From Strix aluco (taxonomy: Eukaryota > Chordata > Aves > Strigiformes > Strigidae): a stretch of 64,000 nucleotides of DNA. The notes under the pieces were generated by a model that ran no database searches, was not told where the DNA came from, and worked only from the letters and a program-made list of their open reading frames with translations. Within the stretch, counting starts at the first letter, position 1. Each line of letters opens with the position of its first letter. Both the position numbers and the translations under genes were made by a program. The stretch covers positions 9,053,985-9,117,984 of the forward strand of contig NC_133940.1 of assembly GCF_031877795.1 (NCBI RefSeq). The letters are read 5' to 3'. Below, in pieces: positions 1 through 62,782 of the stretch.

Positions 1-12724
<12,724 letters not shown>

Positions 12725-13650
12725 GCGCGGGGGCCAGGACGCAGGGACCACCGAGGCTGCAGCCGCTCGGCGCCCCGCTGCACGTGGAGGGGAGGACGAC
12801 ACCGTCAGAGCACGGGATGGGTGAGGTCGGGCTCCACGGGACGGTGGTGGCTGGGGGGATGGTTCCCACGGCGGGCGGACGGCTCCGGGGACACCTGGTC
12901 GGTCGGGATTTTGCCGGTCCGTGATGCTGCTCCAGTGGCTGTACATGCCCTTGCCCAGCACTGCGGTACAACTGGAAGGCGATGGCTTTCTGGCTGCAGG
13001 GAGGTGAGTTATCAGGTCACCGCGAAGATCGCTTTGCAATGGAGAAAACCCTTTTCCATTCAGGACTTCAATGCTGAAAGTCACTGTGAAATTAAGCCCA
13101 GCGTTTGGAGCACATACACAGACTGTACTGGTCCGCAGGACGCCGTTGGATTACCATGTACATAACTCGTTTTGCTGTAGTAGGTCCATTGTGGATTTTT
13201 TTCCTTTTTTTCTATACCTCAGTCCCGCAATTTTTTGTTTTCCAGGAGATTGGATAATGCTGCTAATTTACATAACACCACTTTTGCCTGAATTTCTTAC
13301 TGTTGTTATACCAGCTCACATCGCTAGTAAGATATTTGTCATGTTTTATTTTGGTTAACAAGTGCAGATAAATTTATATGGTTTTTATTCCCTGTAGCCA
13401 AATATTTGTCAAGTTACAGACAAAGAATCCTTACTCGTTCTTTTTTTGGTTGTTCTGTTTCAAGTGATGTAGTTGTATATGTTTCTATACATGAAGACAA
13501 ACAAACAAGCATAGAACAGCATATGACAGCAAACTTTGTGGTTTTGCTAGGTCATGTTTCAATTTGGCGAACCTGAAACGTATGATCACAACGACACAAG
13601 CGATGTTACAAGCCCGTAGGGTCAGCAATAAATTGTATTTTTGTAAATTG
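12725..13650 (+). other. 3' UTR of NPAS2-like gene (proximal form)
   Basis: Sequence after the stop turns from GC-rich to AT-rich and runs to an AATAAA at 13627-13632. It has no coding character. The end is inferred from the poly(A) signal only. A distal end near 17.15 kb is also possible. Confidence 0.55.
13627..13632 (+). promoter_or_regulatory. Candidate poly(A) signal AATAAA, proximal
   Basis: AATAAA lies about 0.9 kb after the stop codon and is followed by a T-rich stretch (attgtatttttgtaaattgt). This is the first canonical signal in the 3' flank. Confidence 0.5.
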
Positions 13651-14200
13651 TCACTTTTTAACTATAAGTTTATATTTATGAATTGAGAAAAACAGTTTAT
13701 TCCTCAGTGGGTGTATAGTTAAGTGTCCCTACTGTTTGTGTGTTTCCAAAGGAAAAATGGAAGTGTACATTTCTGATGCGTTAGTAGCTGAGTACTAACT
13801 TTGGGCACTGTTAGAGCCCAGACATAGGAGATGGGTTAGGCCATTGCTATAAGCTTTGCAAGAAAATGGGTAGTTAGGACTAGGTCCATCTAGCAGCAAA
13901 GCTCCATCTGGCAGTCAGGGCAAGGTTTAGAGGTGAGCTAGTTCATAACCTCTGTTGAATCCAAACAAAGCGTGCTTTTTTTTTTTTTTGCCTTTTTTTT
14001 TTTTTTTTTGGCATTTGTCTGCTTTTTTCTTGTGCAAGCCGCTTTCTTGGCTCGTCACACCACTGTAGCAGGGGACACTGGTGCTTAACAATGGAGCAGC
14101 CTTTGGCACAAGCAACCCCAAGCAGCCCTGTCATTCAGGAAAAGGGGGCAAGTGGGAAAGTTAGCATGCAAAAAGAATAGGTGTAGCTAATGATACATAT

Positions 14201-14232
14201 ATCTACAGCTAGAGATAGCTAATGCTGTAGAT
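14201..14232. repeat. Perfect 9-bp inverted repeat with 14-nt loop
   Basis: atctacagc (14201-14209) and gctgtagat (14224-14232) are exact inverted copies. If the 3' UTR extends this far, RNA could form a small hairpin. No protein-coding or known RNA family is recognised. Confidence 0.4.
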
Positions 14233-16300
14233 CTAGCTAGCCAGCTTGCTTTCCCCCACCAGCCACACACCTTTTCTGCGCTGCAGCACTGGGATGATTT
14301 CCTTAGCTTTGGGTCCAGGCATGAGCGTGTGGGCTCGGTAGCACGGGGGGCAGAAAAAAAACCTGACTGTTTCAGCCTGACTGCAGCAGCCTGAGTTTCC
14401 CGGAGAGCTCAGGAACGAAACGGGGAGCAGGACAGAGCTGCCCCAGACAGCTTTGGCTGCAGCCGTCCCGCTGCCTGGCGAGGCGCAGCGTGCCTCACCG
14501 CCCGCCCGGCTGTGCCCCGGCTCACGAGGGGCTGTTTCCCACCCGCCGGGTTTTTCCTGGGGAAGGGGATGGGGTTTTGATGTGCCACATTGCCCGTGGG
14601 GGGGGGGGGGCCCGGGCTGCCGGAGCAGGGTGCACCCACAGCAGCCGGGAGCTTTTGTGGGGCTGGTGCAAGGCCCTGGGCTGCTTTGATGTTCTGGCCA
14701 GGGCAGGGGTGGGCATGTGAACAAAAGCTGTGTGAGCCCCCGGCTTTCCATGGGGTCCCTCCCTTGGCAAGCGCCTCGCAGGGGTTGGCTTTGGCTGGGG
14801 CGTTTGGGCACACCCCTCCCAGGGGTGCCAGCGGTGATAGAGTGCAGGGTGCAGAGCAGACGGAGGGGAGGTGCAGCCTCCCAGCCCCCAGAAGTGTTTG
14901 GGGAGCACACTGGGCCATAGCATGCAGCCACGGAGGTGCCAGGCAGCCTTAGGCCTGGGCTTACAGTATGGTGGCTAGTGCCTTGCTAGTGCAGCCGGGC
15001 CCAGCTGGCCCGCGGGCACAGGGGTGGCTGCGCAGCTGCTCTTGGGCACAGCCTGAACTGGGCACCCCCTGTTTCAAACCCCTACAGGTAACTGAGGCTG
15101 CAGCAGAGCCATGGGCTGGAGCCACCTCGCTGTGGGAGTGGGACGTGGAGCACCAGCCTTGGCAGTGCAGTCCGGAGCTGAAATAACAGCCCCAACGCCC
15201 TGGCTCTTAGAGCCCAAGTCCTGGGGCGAGCAGGGGGGGTCTTCCCTGCCCTGGGCGGTTTGTGCTGCAGAGGCACAGGAGGGGCTGCAGCAAGGCCCAG
15301 CACGGAGCCTTTCACATAGGAAATTTTTTGTTTATTTATTTTTTTTTTTTAAAGCACTATTACTTTTAGGGTCTCCCCATCCCAAGACAGTAGGGTTGCT
15401 CACGAGGTTGTGGCAGGAGGGGTTGCTGTATTTTTGGGGAGTTGTTTGTTTTGGGTTTTTTTTTTCCCCCCCTAACCTTAGCACATAATGTTAGTGGTGG
15501 GGTGGGGAGGGGGGCAAACACACCCATTTATGTTAGGGCTCTGCTATTGTACACAATTTGTGGCCCGGTGTGGCTGGCAGGAGGGAAAGGCCTTGCATTT
15601 TCCTATCTTGCCTGTTAAACCTGCATCGCCCCAACACACCACCGTGGCTGTTCTGCAGTGTCCCATCACTGTACATGAGCCCAGACATGACAGGTGTCAA
15701 TCAAATGTATCTCAGCCATGGTGATGGTTGGGTCAGGGGCTTTTTATTTTTTTAATGGGTCTTGGTAGGGAGGTAGCCAAGGCAGAGTAGTTCTCTGGCA
15801 TTGCTGTGGCTTTGAAAGCAAGTCCAACAGAAGAGGTTTGGGAAGGGATTGGGGAGGTGGGGGGGGCGGTGGGTGTGCCGGACGGGGCTGTGCCATGGGC
15901 ACAGCCCTTCTGATGGCAGCACTGGGCTCCACGGGAGGGCTGGGAGGGGGTGGCACTGCCACCCCCCGCTCACAGCCTCTCAGCAAGGAGCACAGGAGGG
16001 TGGCAAGGATGTTTACATGTTAGATTGGCCTTGCTAAAACAAGAGACATAAAACGCACTTTATTACGTGCCCGATTCCCCCTTTATTGCCAGTGTCCATC
16101 CCAGGCGCCAGCCCGGCTGCTGGCGTCCCGGGCGCTGCCTCGCGGGTAGAGCCGTGTTTTCCAGACATGCTCCAAAGGACAAAATCCCACAGCCCCCTTT
16201 TGGGGCTTGCTTGGTCCCTGCTGGGTCTGCCTCCGGGCTGGGGGAAGGCTGAGTCAGGGCCATGGGATTTTTGCCTTATATTGTCACTCACTCTCAAAAA
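14230..16300. other. GC-rich block between AT-rich UTR-like segments
   Basis: About 2 kb of G/C-rich sequence with G-runs (13 G at 14598-14610) and long spurious open frames on both strands. No frame resembles a known protein or has a matching splice pattern. It could be a GC-rich insert in a long 3' UTR or intergenic DNA. Confidence 0.45.
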
Positions 16301-16572
16301 ATATATGAATAACTAAATCTCTTTATTCAGGTTGATTTGTATTTGTTTACCTCGGTGTTAGCTATGACCTGTGTTTTTGGGACCCATTTGGAATTGAGAG
16401 TTGCTGGTGGGTTTGGTTCACACACCCCTGGGTGCTTATGAGGGAACACAAGTGTGACCTGTGGTGACAAGCAGAAGGAACATGACTGATGCCGCCTGCA
16501 CCAGGGTTGGGCTCCAGGGTCGGTGTCAATCTATTAGTCATTAATGTTCTGAGGCTTTCTAGTACACAAGCA

Positions 16573-16687
16573 CCTATATACTATATATCTCTCTCTATAT
16601 ATATATAGATATACAGATATATGTATTTTTAATATACATATATGTGTATGTATGTGTATATCTATATATAAAAATGTATATATAGGC
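16573..16687. repeat. TA/TATG-rich simple repeat
   Basis: Runs of tatata, tctctcta, tatgtgta and their reverse complements make an AT-rich, partly self-complementary tract of about 115 bp. It lies about 450 bp before the distal poly(A) candidate. Confidence 0.8.
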
Positions 16688-17133
16688 CACACAATTCCAG
16701 ACCTCTGAAAACACAGGCAGCTTTAATTAAGTCTTGCACTTTTAGCATATTTGTACATATAAGCTAAAGCCTGGTGGGTATAATCAGGCTGGTTTGACAA
16801 ACACAGTGAAAAGTTACTGTATATATTGTATATACTTCATGTAAAAAAAGAAAAAAAAAAGAAAATAAGAAAAAATATTAGAATTGAGTATAAATCTTGG
16901 TTTATTTTATATGATGTCGAATATAGATACATTTATAAATGTTACTATTCTTAAAAGTATTTTGTAATGGGAAAAAGAAAGTGTCTTATGAAGATGAACA
17001 GTAAAGATTTTATTCTTGTCTTGAATCTATGTCCCTGCACAGCTCCATTGAGTGGGAGCCCATGCATTTTGACAAGCTTTAAACAGATTGTACATAGTAT
17101 TTTAAAAAAAAAAAAGGAAAAAAAAAAAGAAGA

Positions 17134-17139
17134 AATAAA
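17134..17139 (+). promoter_or_regulatory. Candidate distal poly(A) signal AATAAA
   Basis: AATAAA follows A-rich runs at 17103-17129. Use of it would give the NPAS2-like mRNA a 3' UTR of about 4.4 kb. It is supported only by the hexamer and the UTR-like base composition of 16.3-17.15 kb. Confidence 0.35.
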
Positions 17140-17159
17140 ATAATACTTGTAAGACCTCT

Positions 17160-20100
17160 TACATAGTATGTGCTGTTGTTATTCCCTGGGTGGTATGGGT
17201 CTGATGGGGATCACAATCTGCTCCCTGCTCCACAGGAGGCACAAGAGCAGCAGCCGTCGCATATGCGTGTGTATAAACAGCTGCAGAGATGGGGCTCAAG
17301 ATGGAGATGGGGATTTCCAAGGCCAGTGCCAGAAGCAATAGGGGCGCGTTGCTAAATTAGAACAAGGCCTCAGAGTCAGTGTAGACAAGTCTGTACACAG
17401 TAAATGGTTTAATTTGGATGCAAAACCCACGTAACAGTACCGTTCCTGGGCTAACTCACTTGCCCACTGGGCACCGAAGCAAGCCCAGGCTGTATGCAAG
17501 GCTAAACTAGTCCTGGGCTTCAAAATCTGGGTCTCCTCTTCATTTTTCCCCCACTTCTGGTGAGGTTGTCATCCTAGCATAGTTTTTGGCTTGGTCCTTG
17601 CTTTGAAAAGCAGTGGCTAAACATAGCTTTAACACGACCAGTGCTCTTGAAGGAACTTCTGAAACAGTCCATCATGAGAAATAATAGTGCCTCAAACACA
17701 GATTTTTTTTTTTTCTTAAGTGAAACACATTTTTATTTCACACCCCATTTGTCTTACAGTACTTCTGCATACAACACATTGTATAAAAAGCCACCCTGCC
17801 AACAGAAACACGTGTTGCCTTCTTGGTAAAGTGACAAAGCTATAGCAAAAAAGACAACGTAGCCTATTTTTCTGGAAACAAATTGGAATATTTCTTTATG
17901 TTTTAGTCCAGATAACAACTGCAAAAACAAAAAATCAACACACAGCTATTTCTTAGTCTCTATGGTAGCAAACTCTTCTAAAATACATTCTTACCTAGCC
18001 ATTAGCGTGATGAACAAGTGGCTTGTTTTAGGAATGGATGGAAACACAGAGTGCTTTTTCTAAATCACATGGCAGTGACCATTTCCATGTCCTGGGAAAT
18101 GCTACTGGTTGAATTAGAAGCAGTTCTCCCCCATGGCAGAAAGGGCTTGTACCTTTGTTGAGCTATTCCCTCCCCTCACATGTTCTCACAGCCCTGAACT
18201 GAGCACACAGCAAGGTCGAGCAGCCAGCTCCTCAGGGTGGCAGGGGCTGCTGCCATTCTCTGGGAGCGTGGGGAATGGCCACAGGCTCCCCGAGCACGCG
18301 CCGTGTTGCAAGAGAGAGGGAGCATCGCAGCTCTGCCGGCCGTCCCCCTGGGCTAAGGGTTACGTTGGACAAAAGGCATCTTATGTGCACAGTGACAATA
18401 ATAATGGCCTAGCCACTAGAAGGGACTGTGCAGTGAACGCTAACAGCCACCGAGAATGTTTTGGGGTAAATAACCATGGCATAGCTGCCAAGTCACACTG
18501 GTGACACGGCAGCAGGTAGTGCAATTTTAAAACTGTATAAACAGCATCACTAGTTTCAGCAATCTCCTACCTACAACTGTCTAGTTTGTACTGAATGATG
18601 CACATTCATTTAGTTCTTATGACTGAACCAAAAAAATAAAGACAGATAACTTCATGAAAATTGTTATAGAAAAAAAAAAGAACAGATACGTGAAGTGACA
18701 CATCAGTACTCACTTAACCACGCTGCTTCCTGTTTGTGAATGAACTGTTCAAAGTTCAAAAACACCTCTAAAAACTTCCGTTACAATTTGAATGGAAAGT
18801 CCCCCGCTTGGGGAGTAGCTGAGTAATTCTGGGTCAGACGCTGTGCAACTGCCAGACCTCTTGCGAGCACTTCTGCTGAATTCCCAGCTACACGGGGCAG
18901 CTGATGCTCTGCAACAGAAGTGTGCACACCCGCAGCGTCCCAATGCAACGCGATGGCCATCGGGGTTCATCTTTGCATCACCAAGAACTTCAGATGGCCA
19001 AAAAGCTGTATCGCATGGCGATCTCTGTCCCCAGATAAGGCCCCAGGGCTTTAAAGTCAAGGCATCACCCTTAGGGACTGAAGAGAGGGTAAGAGCTTCT
19101 ATTGCTCCAGCTCCCCCCATCCCAGCTGACCCTGCACGTATCTGTTAGCCAGCCGACCTCCACAGCAGGAAGGGAAGGAGCTAGACCCTGACTCCAGAGT
19201 TACCCTGTCACAAGCAAAGCACAAGTGTCCCTCAGTGTTATGGCACACTGTGGAAGCAGCCCAGCAAATGCACTTCTGGGCCACGCTGGCATTTGCTACA
19301 TCCTGCTCTCCCCCGAGGGTCAGCCCCTGATCCACAGCTCCGAAAGAAGAACCTGCCAGTTGGGCAGTTGCCTGAGCACCGCCAGCCTGCTGGGAGTGAC
19401 CTTGCTCCGGCCTCGGGCCTGCTGAGGCTGGATGCCCGGCCACTCTGACTACTCCTGCTGGATCAACCCGCACGTGTATTACAGGAATGATTTAAAGACA
19501 TCACCCTTTTTGGAAAAAAACAGAAACAAATTGAACAGAAAATCCATGCGGTTACTAAAAGCTAGTCTTCCCCTATATATCCTAACTTCTCACCTTAAAA
19601 TCTATTTTTTTATATACATATATATGCTGGTAATCTCTCTTTATACACAGATATGATAGCTGACATGAGCTACTACATAATTGCTAATGGCCCTACAGTC
19701 TCTTGGATTGAATTGAAATAAACTATATAAATAAACTAATAGAAAATAGTGTTTTTCAAAGGTGCTCAAGTAATGTCACAAGGCTATTGTATTTTGCAGG
19801 TTCCTTCAGTACAGTCTTCTGTACTTAGATCTTAACATCTTGGCTCTCAAAACTCAATGACATTTTTTGGTTGAGACTTTCATATCTCTGTGCTACCCTG
19901 CTTAGCAAATAGTTCATAGCTTTGACTGCTTCTTGAAATGAACAATAATCCATCATAAACCTGCAAAAGCTTTTCGGATGGGCAGCTGCATCTATTTTCA
20001 TGGGGCTCCATTAATTTCGGTACAGCTATTTGCAGAAGAATTACTCACTGAGCAAACCTTATCTGAGTACGTCCCGGACTAGAACTACATCATCTGCTCT

Positions 20101-21766
20101 GTATTACTAAAACAACATTAGGAAAACAGTGAGTAAATACACTTTAAAAGTAACACAGTGTTGCCCTACTTTGCCTCAGAAACACATCCGTATGAATGGA
20201 TGAATTAGTTTTTATATTTTACACATAAAAATACAAATCAGTATTATATTCTATCAAGTGTAACTACTTTGTGAAGGCTTCTGAAAAAAAGCTTCATTTC
20301 TTACATATATAGTTTTTGGAGTTACTGTTCATTCAATAAAACTTTATTTTACAATAATACCTGAGAGTATGGGGGAGAATAGAAGAAATAATTCATAAAT
20401 TCATTGCTCCTGATCAAAACTGTATTTTTTAGAAGCAGCATGGGAACTTTAACACCGATTGCAATGATGGTATTTCACCAAGTGCTTGTAACACAAGTCA
20501 GAATTTCATTTTGTTCTTTATTCATGTTAGTATTGCAAGAAGTGTCATTGAATGATACCATCCCCATTCTGCTTCTTTACAAAAAACATGCACAGTACAA
20601 AAATAATGCTGCTCTGCAGAGAAAGATTGTCACACAGGCTTTAGAAACAGCCATTTTAAACTAGTTTAGCAGAGTCCCTGTTTACTTTTTTGTTGCTGTT
20701 AAAATACAAGCTCTTCCCCTCCTTCTCTAAACCCATTCTAGCACCAGCTACTGCAGGTTCAAGTAACATTTATCAGCATTAACACTGGCAGAGCTTGCCT
20801 CCACAGGATCTTTACTGTATCATTTTTTTATATATTAAAAATTTCAAGTCAGATTCCAGAGGATTTTCTTGTTGCCATGAATCCTGGCAGATAGAAAATA
20901 TTACAGCAGCAATAATCCAGAGCACTATAGTTAAGAAACAATAATTACTAGGTTGAGGTATGGACTCAGGGTAGGCAAAGGAGCAACTGCAATCTGTCCC
21001 TAGCTGTTCAATAGCCAGCATTCAGCTAACTATGAAGCAGCTAAAGATGGTCTGTGCTTGGGCTTTCCAGACACAAAAAAACCTACATTTCATCAACATG
21101 CTCCTAAGAAGCCAACAATGGCTCCTCTTGCAAGATGAATGACAACCACCACATGATCAGACAGATTTAGCCACTGCTTTCCCTTGATCTCAACAATCTG
21201 TACTAGCTTTTGCATCTGTGTGCAGCCTGGATGACCAAACAAGCTTCCATCCTTTTCATCGGTATTGTAGGATGTTTGGTAGGAAAACGGGAGAGAGAAC
21301 TCATGTACAGGCTGAGCTAGAAAAGCAGGAAACCAGGTGTTTGTTGCAAAAACTGAGACTTGGGCTGGGAGAATGCAGTCTGCAAACTGCCAACAAGGGG
21401 CTGTAATCTGCAAGAGTCCAGGACCACTGGTAACACCAAAGCAGAGGAATTGAGAGCAAGACAACTGCCTTCCCTAATCTCGTGCTCTTGTGCCTACCAC
21501 AGCCTCTATTCTTAGTCTTGACACCACTTTGATCCCAGTCTACATGCAAGTTTGGAAATAACTAATTAAACTAACCTGGAAGACAACCTCTAAGCTGTCA
21601 ATACTCTTTTTAAGTGAAAACAGCTGGAAGTCACTCCTTTCATCACAGTAATAGAAATGAACCTGGAGAGCACACACTGTAACAGCTGTCATTCGATAGG
21701 TTTGCAACAGGTCACATCCAGTATTTCCAAGCAATGTTGCATATTTTAATAACATGGTAAAGACAG
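17160..21766. other. Region between the two convergent genes
   Basis: It has no recognisable gene. In mammals RPL31 lies between NPAS2 and TBC1D8; I find no ribosomal-protein-like frame here. Part of it is probably 3' UTR of TBC1D8B: minus-strand AATAAA (tttatt) occurs at 20343-20348 and 17732-17737. It is mostly AT-rich, apart from a mixed-composition patch at 18.1-19.5 kb. Confidence 0.5.
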
Positions 21767-21845
21767 TTTATTATTCAGTCCTTTTTTTTGGAGTGAAACT
21801 TATGAACAATGCAAGAAAGTGATTGTGCTTCAAACTATTTTTATT
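21767..21845 (-). promoter_or_regulatory. Candidate proximal poly(A) signals of TBC1D8B
   Basis: On the minus strand AATAAA occurs at 21845-21840 and 21772-21767, about 145 and 217 nt after the stop codon. Another at 20348-20343 would give a 3' UTR of about 1.65 kb. The sequence alone cannot tell which is used. Confidence 0.4.
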
Positions 21846-21988
21846 TACATTACATACCAGTAATCTGATATTTAAAGCTAACTCTTCAAACTCCATTCCC
21901 TATGTAAACACCAGACTCAAATTCCATAGTAACAACCTTCATTTGTAAGTGCTTTATGTGGTTAATTTAGAGTCAAAGGTAAAGAAAA

Positions 21989-60819
<38,831 letters not shown>

Positions 60820-61191
60820 TCAGGCCGGGCCGCGGCAGGCTCGGAGCTCTCCGACGGGCCTCCAGCGTGTCCCTAAACCGCCTTCACAAAGCGGGCTGGG
60901 TAGTGCTTTGTCCTCTCTGCCACTCAGAGAAGTCCCATCTTCAATTTTGGCCAAACGTTATTCCATTTTCAGCCCAGAAGACGGCCGTCACCGAAGACAT
61001 TGGCGTTTACAATTGTTCTCCTGTCAGCACTAAGCCTTAGCTGCAGCAGGAGACTGGGACACAGAAAAAAAAATAAAAACCACCACACAGGAAAAACCTG
61101 TCACGCAAGGGAGGGAGCCATGACCACCACCTCCACCGACTGTGGAGTGCATGTCCTCTCCGCAGGCCGCAGCGGGAGTGGAGGAGTGACA

Positions 61192-61213
61192 CCCCCCCCC
61201 CCCCCCCCCCCCC
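61192..61213. repeat. Poly-C tract (22 C)
   Basis: Twenty-two consecutive C on the plus strand, just outside the CpG island. Length is likely polymorphic or affected by assembly error; the reverse strand is a G-run. Confidence 0.9.
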
Positions 61214-62453
61214 AGCTGCAGCAGCAGGCAGATGGTCAGCGTTGTTTATTTACATTTCACATTATAAAAAGGCAATCTCTGCTTCATTGCTTCTATCACC
61301 TAACACAATCCATCACTAATTTGGAGTAGATGTTTTCATTGCCTTAACAGGAGCTTGACTCCTCATCTCAGTATTTTCATGATTTGTCTGCAAGACCTTC
61401 AGCATTTTTCCTCAATGGCTAGCTCTTCAGATTATTTTCAGACTAACTTTACCAGTTGCTCTGCACTAGAATAAATCAATCTATCCTGTTAAGGAACAAG
61501 ACAGCGGCTTTCATACTCATAGGGACTGCACTTCAGTATCTGCTCTTACCAGTCTTCTGGTGCTGTCTCCTGAGTTAAAGAGCAGTTCTCTCACATCCAG
61601 GTTTCAAAAAAAATCAGGTGCTGGAACCATTCTGCCATATGTCCCTGGCAGCTGAGGATTTCCCAAGGCTGTGGGACAACCTTGGGACTTGCTTTCCATG
61701 AGCACTGGTCAGCAGGGTAATTCCCAGCTCCCCATGAAGCCATGATCACAGCCACCCAGCTGCTCAGCCTGTGCCTTTTGAGACCCCTCTCTTGCTGGTT
61801 CTTCTCCAGTCCCGTCACATCCCAAAGAGCTCCAAATCTCTCCCCGAGGCCTTACACTTGATAGCACTCTGTTTCCTAAATGGTATCTTTTGGTGCTGAC
61901 CAAAACCACAAAAACTTTCTAGGAGTGGAAGTCCCGCTGCCTCTTCTGCTCCAGATCGCTGGTGCTGGGGACTTCTCAGAGTTACCATCTTTTCCCACCT
62001 CTGTGCAAGAGTCACTCCTGGTCCTGACACAATGTCATTTGATACAAATGGAGCAAGTAGGACATTCCCGTTTCCCAGGAACTTCTCTGTAGTTTGCTGT
62101 CCTGTTGGATCTTTCCCTTGGCACTCTCTTTCCAGCATAATTGACCTTTCAAGATTTTAAAGAATGATGCTTTATTGATTGTGTATCACATGAAAAATTC
62201 AGCACACAGTTGTTTAACCTCAGCCTCTACTTTGAGCTCTTTCTAAAAAAAATTATGCCCATCACGCACTAAGTATAGGTTGCAAACTTGGCACTTTTGC
62301 TTTATCCTGTCTTCCTTTTGTGAAGAATATGGTGGTGATTCATGTTAAAAATACAGTAACTTTACTGGTATTTGCCATGTACATAAGTTAAAGGAGATTT
62401 ATCATGGTTTTATGGTTAAAAGGGTTTGGAGGGGTTTTTTTCTCTTCAGTGAC

Positions 62454-62782
62454 TGTTGTTAGGCAAGTGGAAAATTACTGGAGGGACCCCTGTCAGAAGC
62501 CCCCAGCAACACCGGATTGCGCAGGTGGAAAATGATTGGAGGAACCCCTGTCAGGAGCCCCAGCAACACAGGAAAGCCCGGGAAAGTTCGAGGGACCCTG
62601 CTGCGCATGTGAAGCCCAGGATGGGGCTATAGAAGGGAGTGACACAGCGTGTGGAGCAGAAAGCCCCCCCCCGCCCCCCGGTGTGCCGAACCTTTTTTTA
62701 CTTGTTCTTATTGCAAACAAATTTATAAAAGTTATTTTATGGCTCTGCCTCTGCATTTATAACACTTTCATCCCTTTCAACA
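62454..62782. mobile_element. Probable short solo LTR (about 329 bp)
   Basis: It starts TGTTG and ends CAACA, perfect five-base inverted termini. Inside is a 58-bp direct duplication (62463-62520 and 62521-62577), as in LTR U3 enhancers, then a TATA-like gctatagaag and a C-run. Flanks gtgac and gtccc are a poor target-site match, so the ends or the identity may be wrong. Confidence 0.45.
62463..62577. repeat. 58-bp direct tandem duplication
   Basis: Both copies begin gca(a/g)gtggaaaat and continue through gg(g/a)acccctgtca and ccccagcaacac. The second copy differs by several substitutions, so the duplication is not very recent. Confidence 0.85.

Noticed and set aside
14233..14931. 232-codon minus-strand open frame with overlapping frames
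   Set aside because: GC-rich DNA with several competing long frames in both directions; no domain, no splice context, no similarity.
12725..21988. Search for an RPL31-like gene between the two genes, as in the mammalian NPAS2-RPL31-TBC1D8 block
   Set aside because: No ribosomal-protein-like frame or exon pattern was found, which also argues against this being the true NPAS2-TBC1D8 locus.
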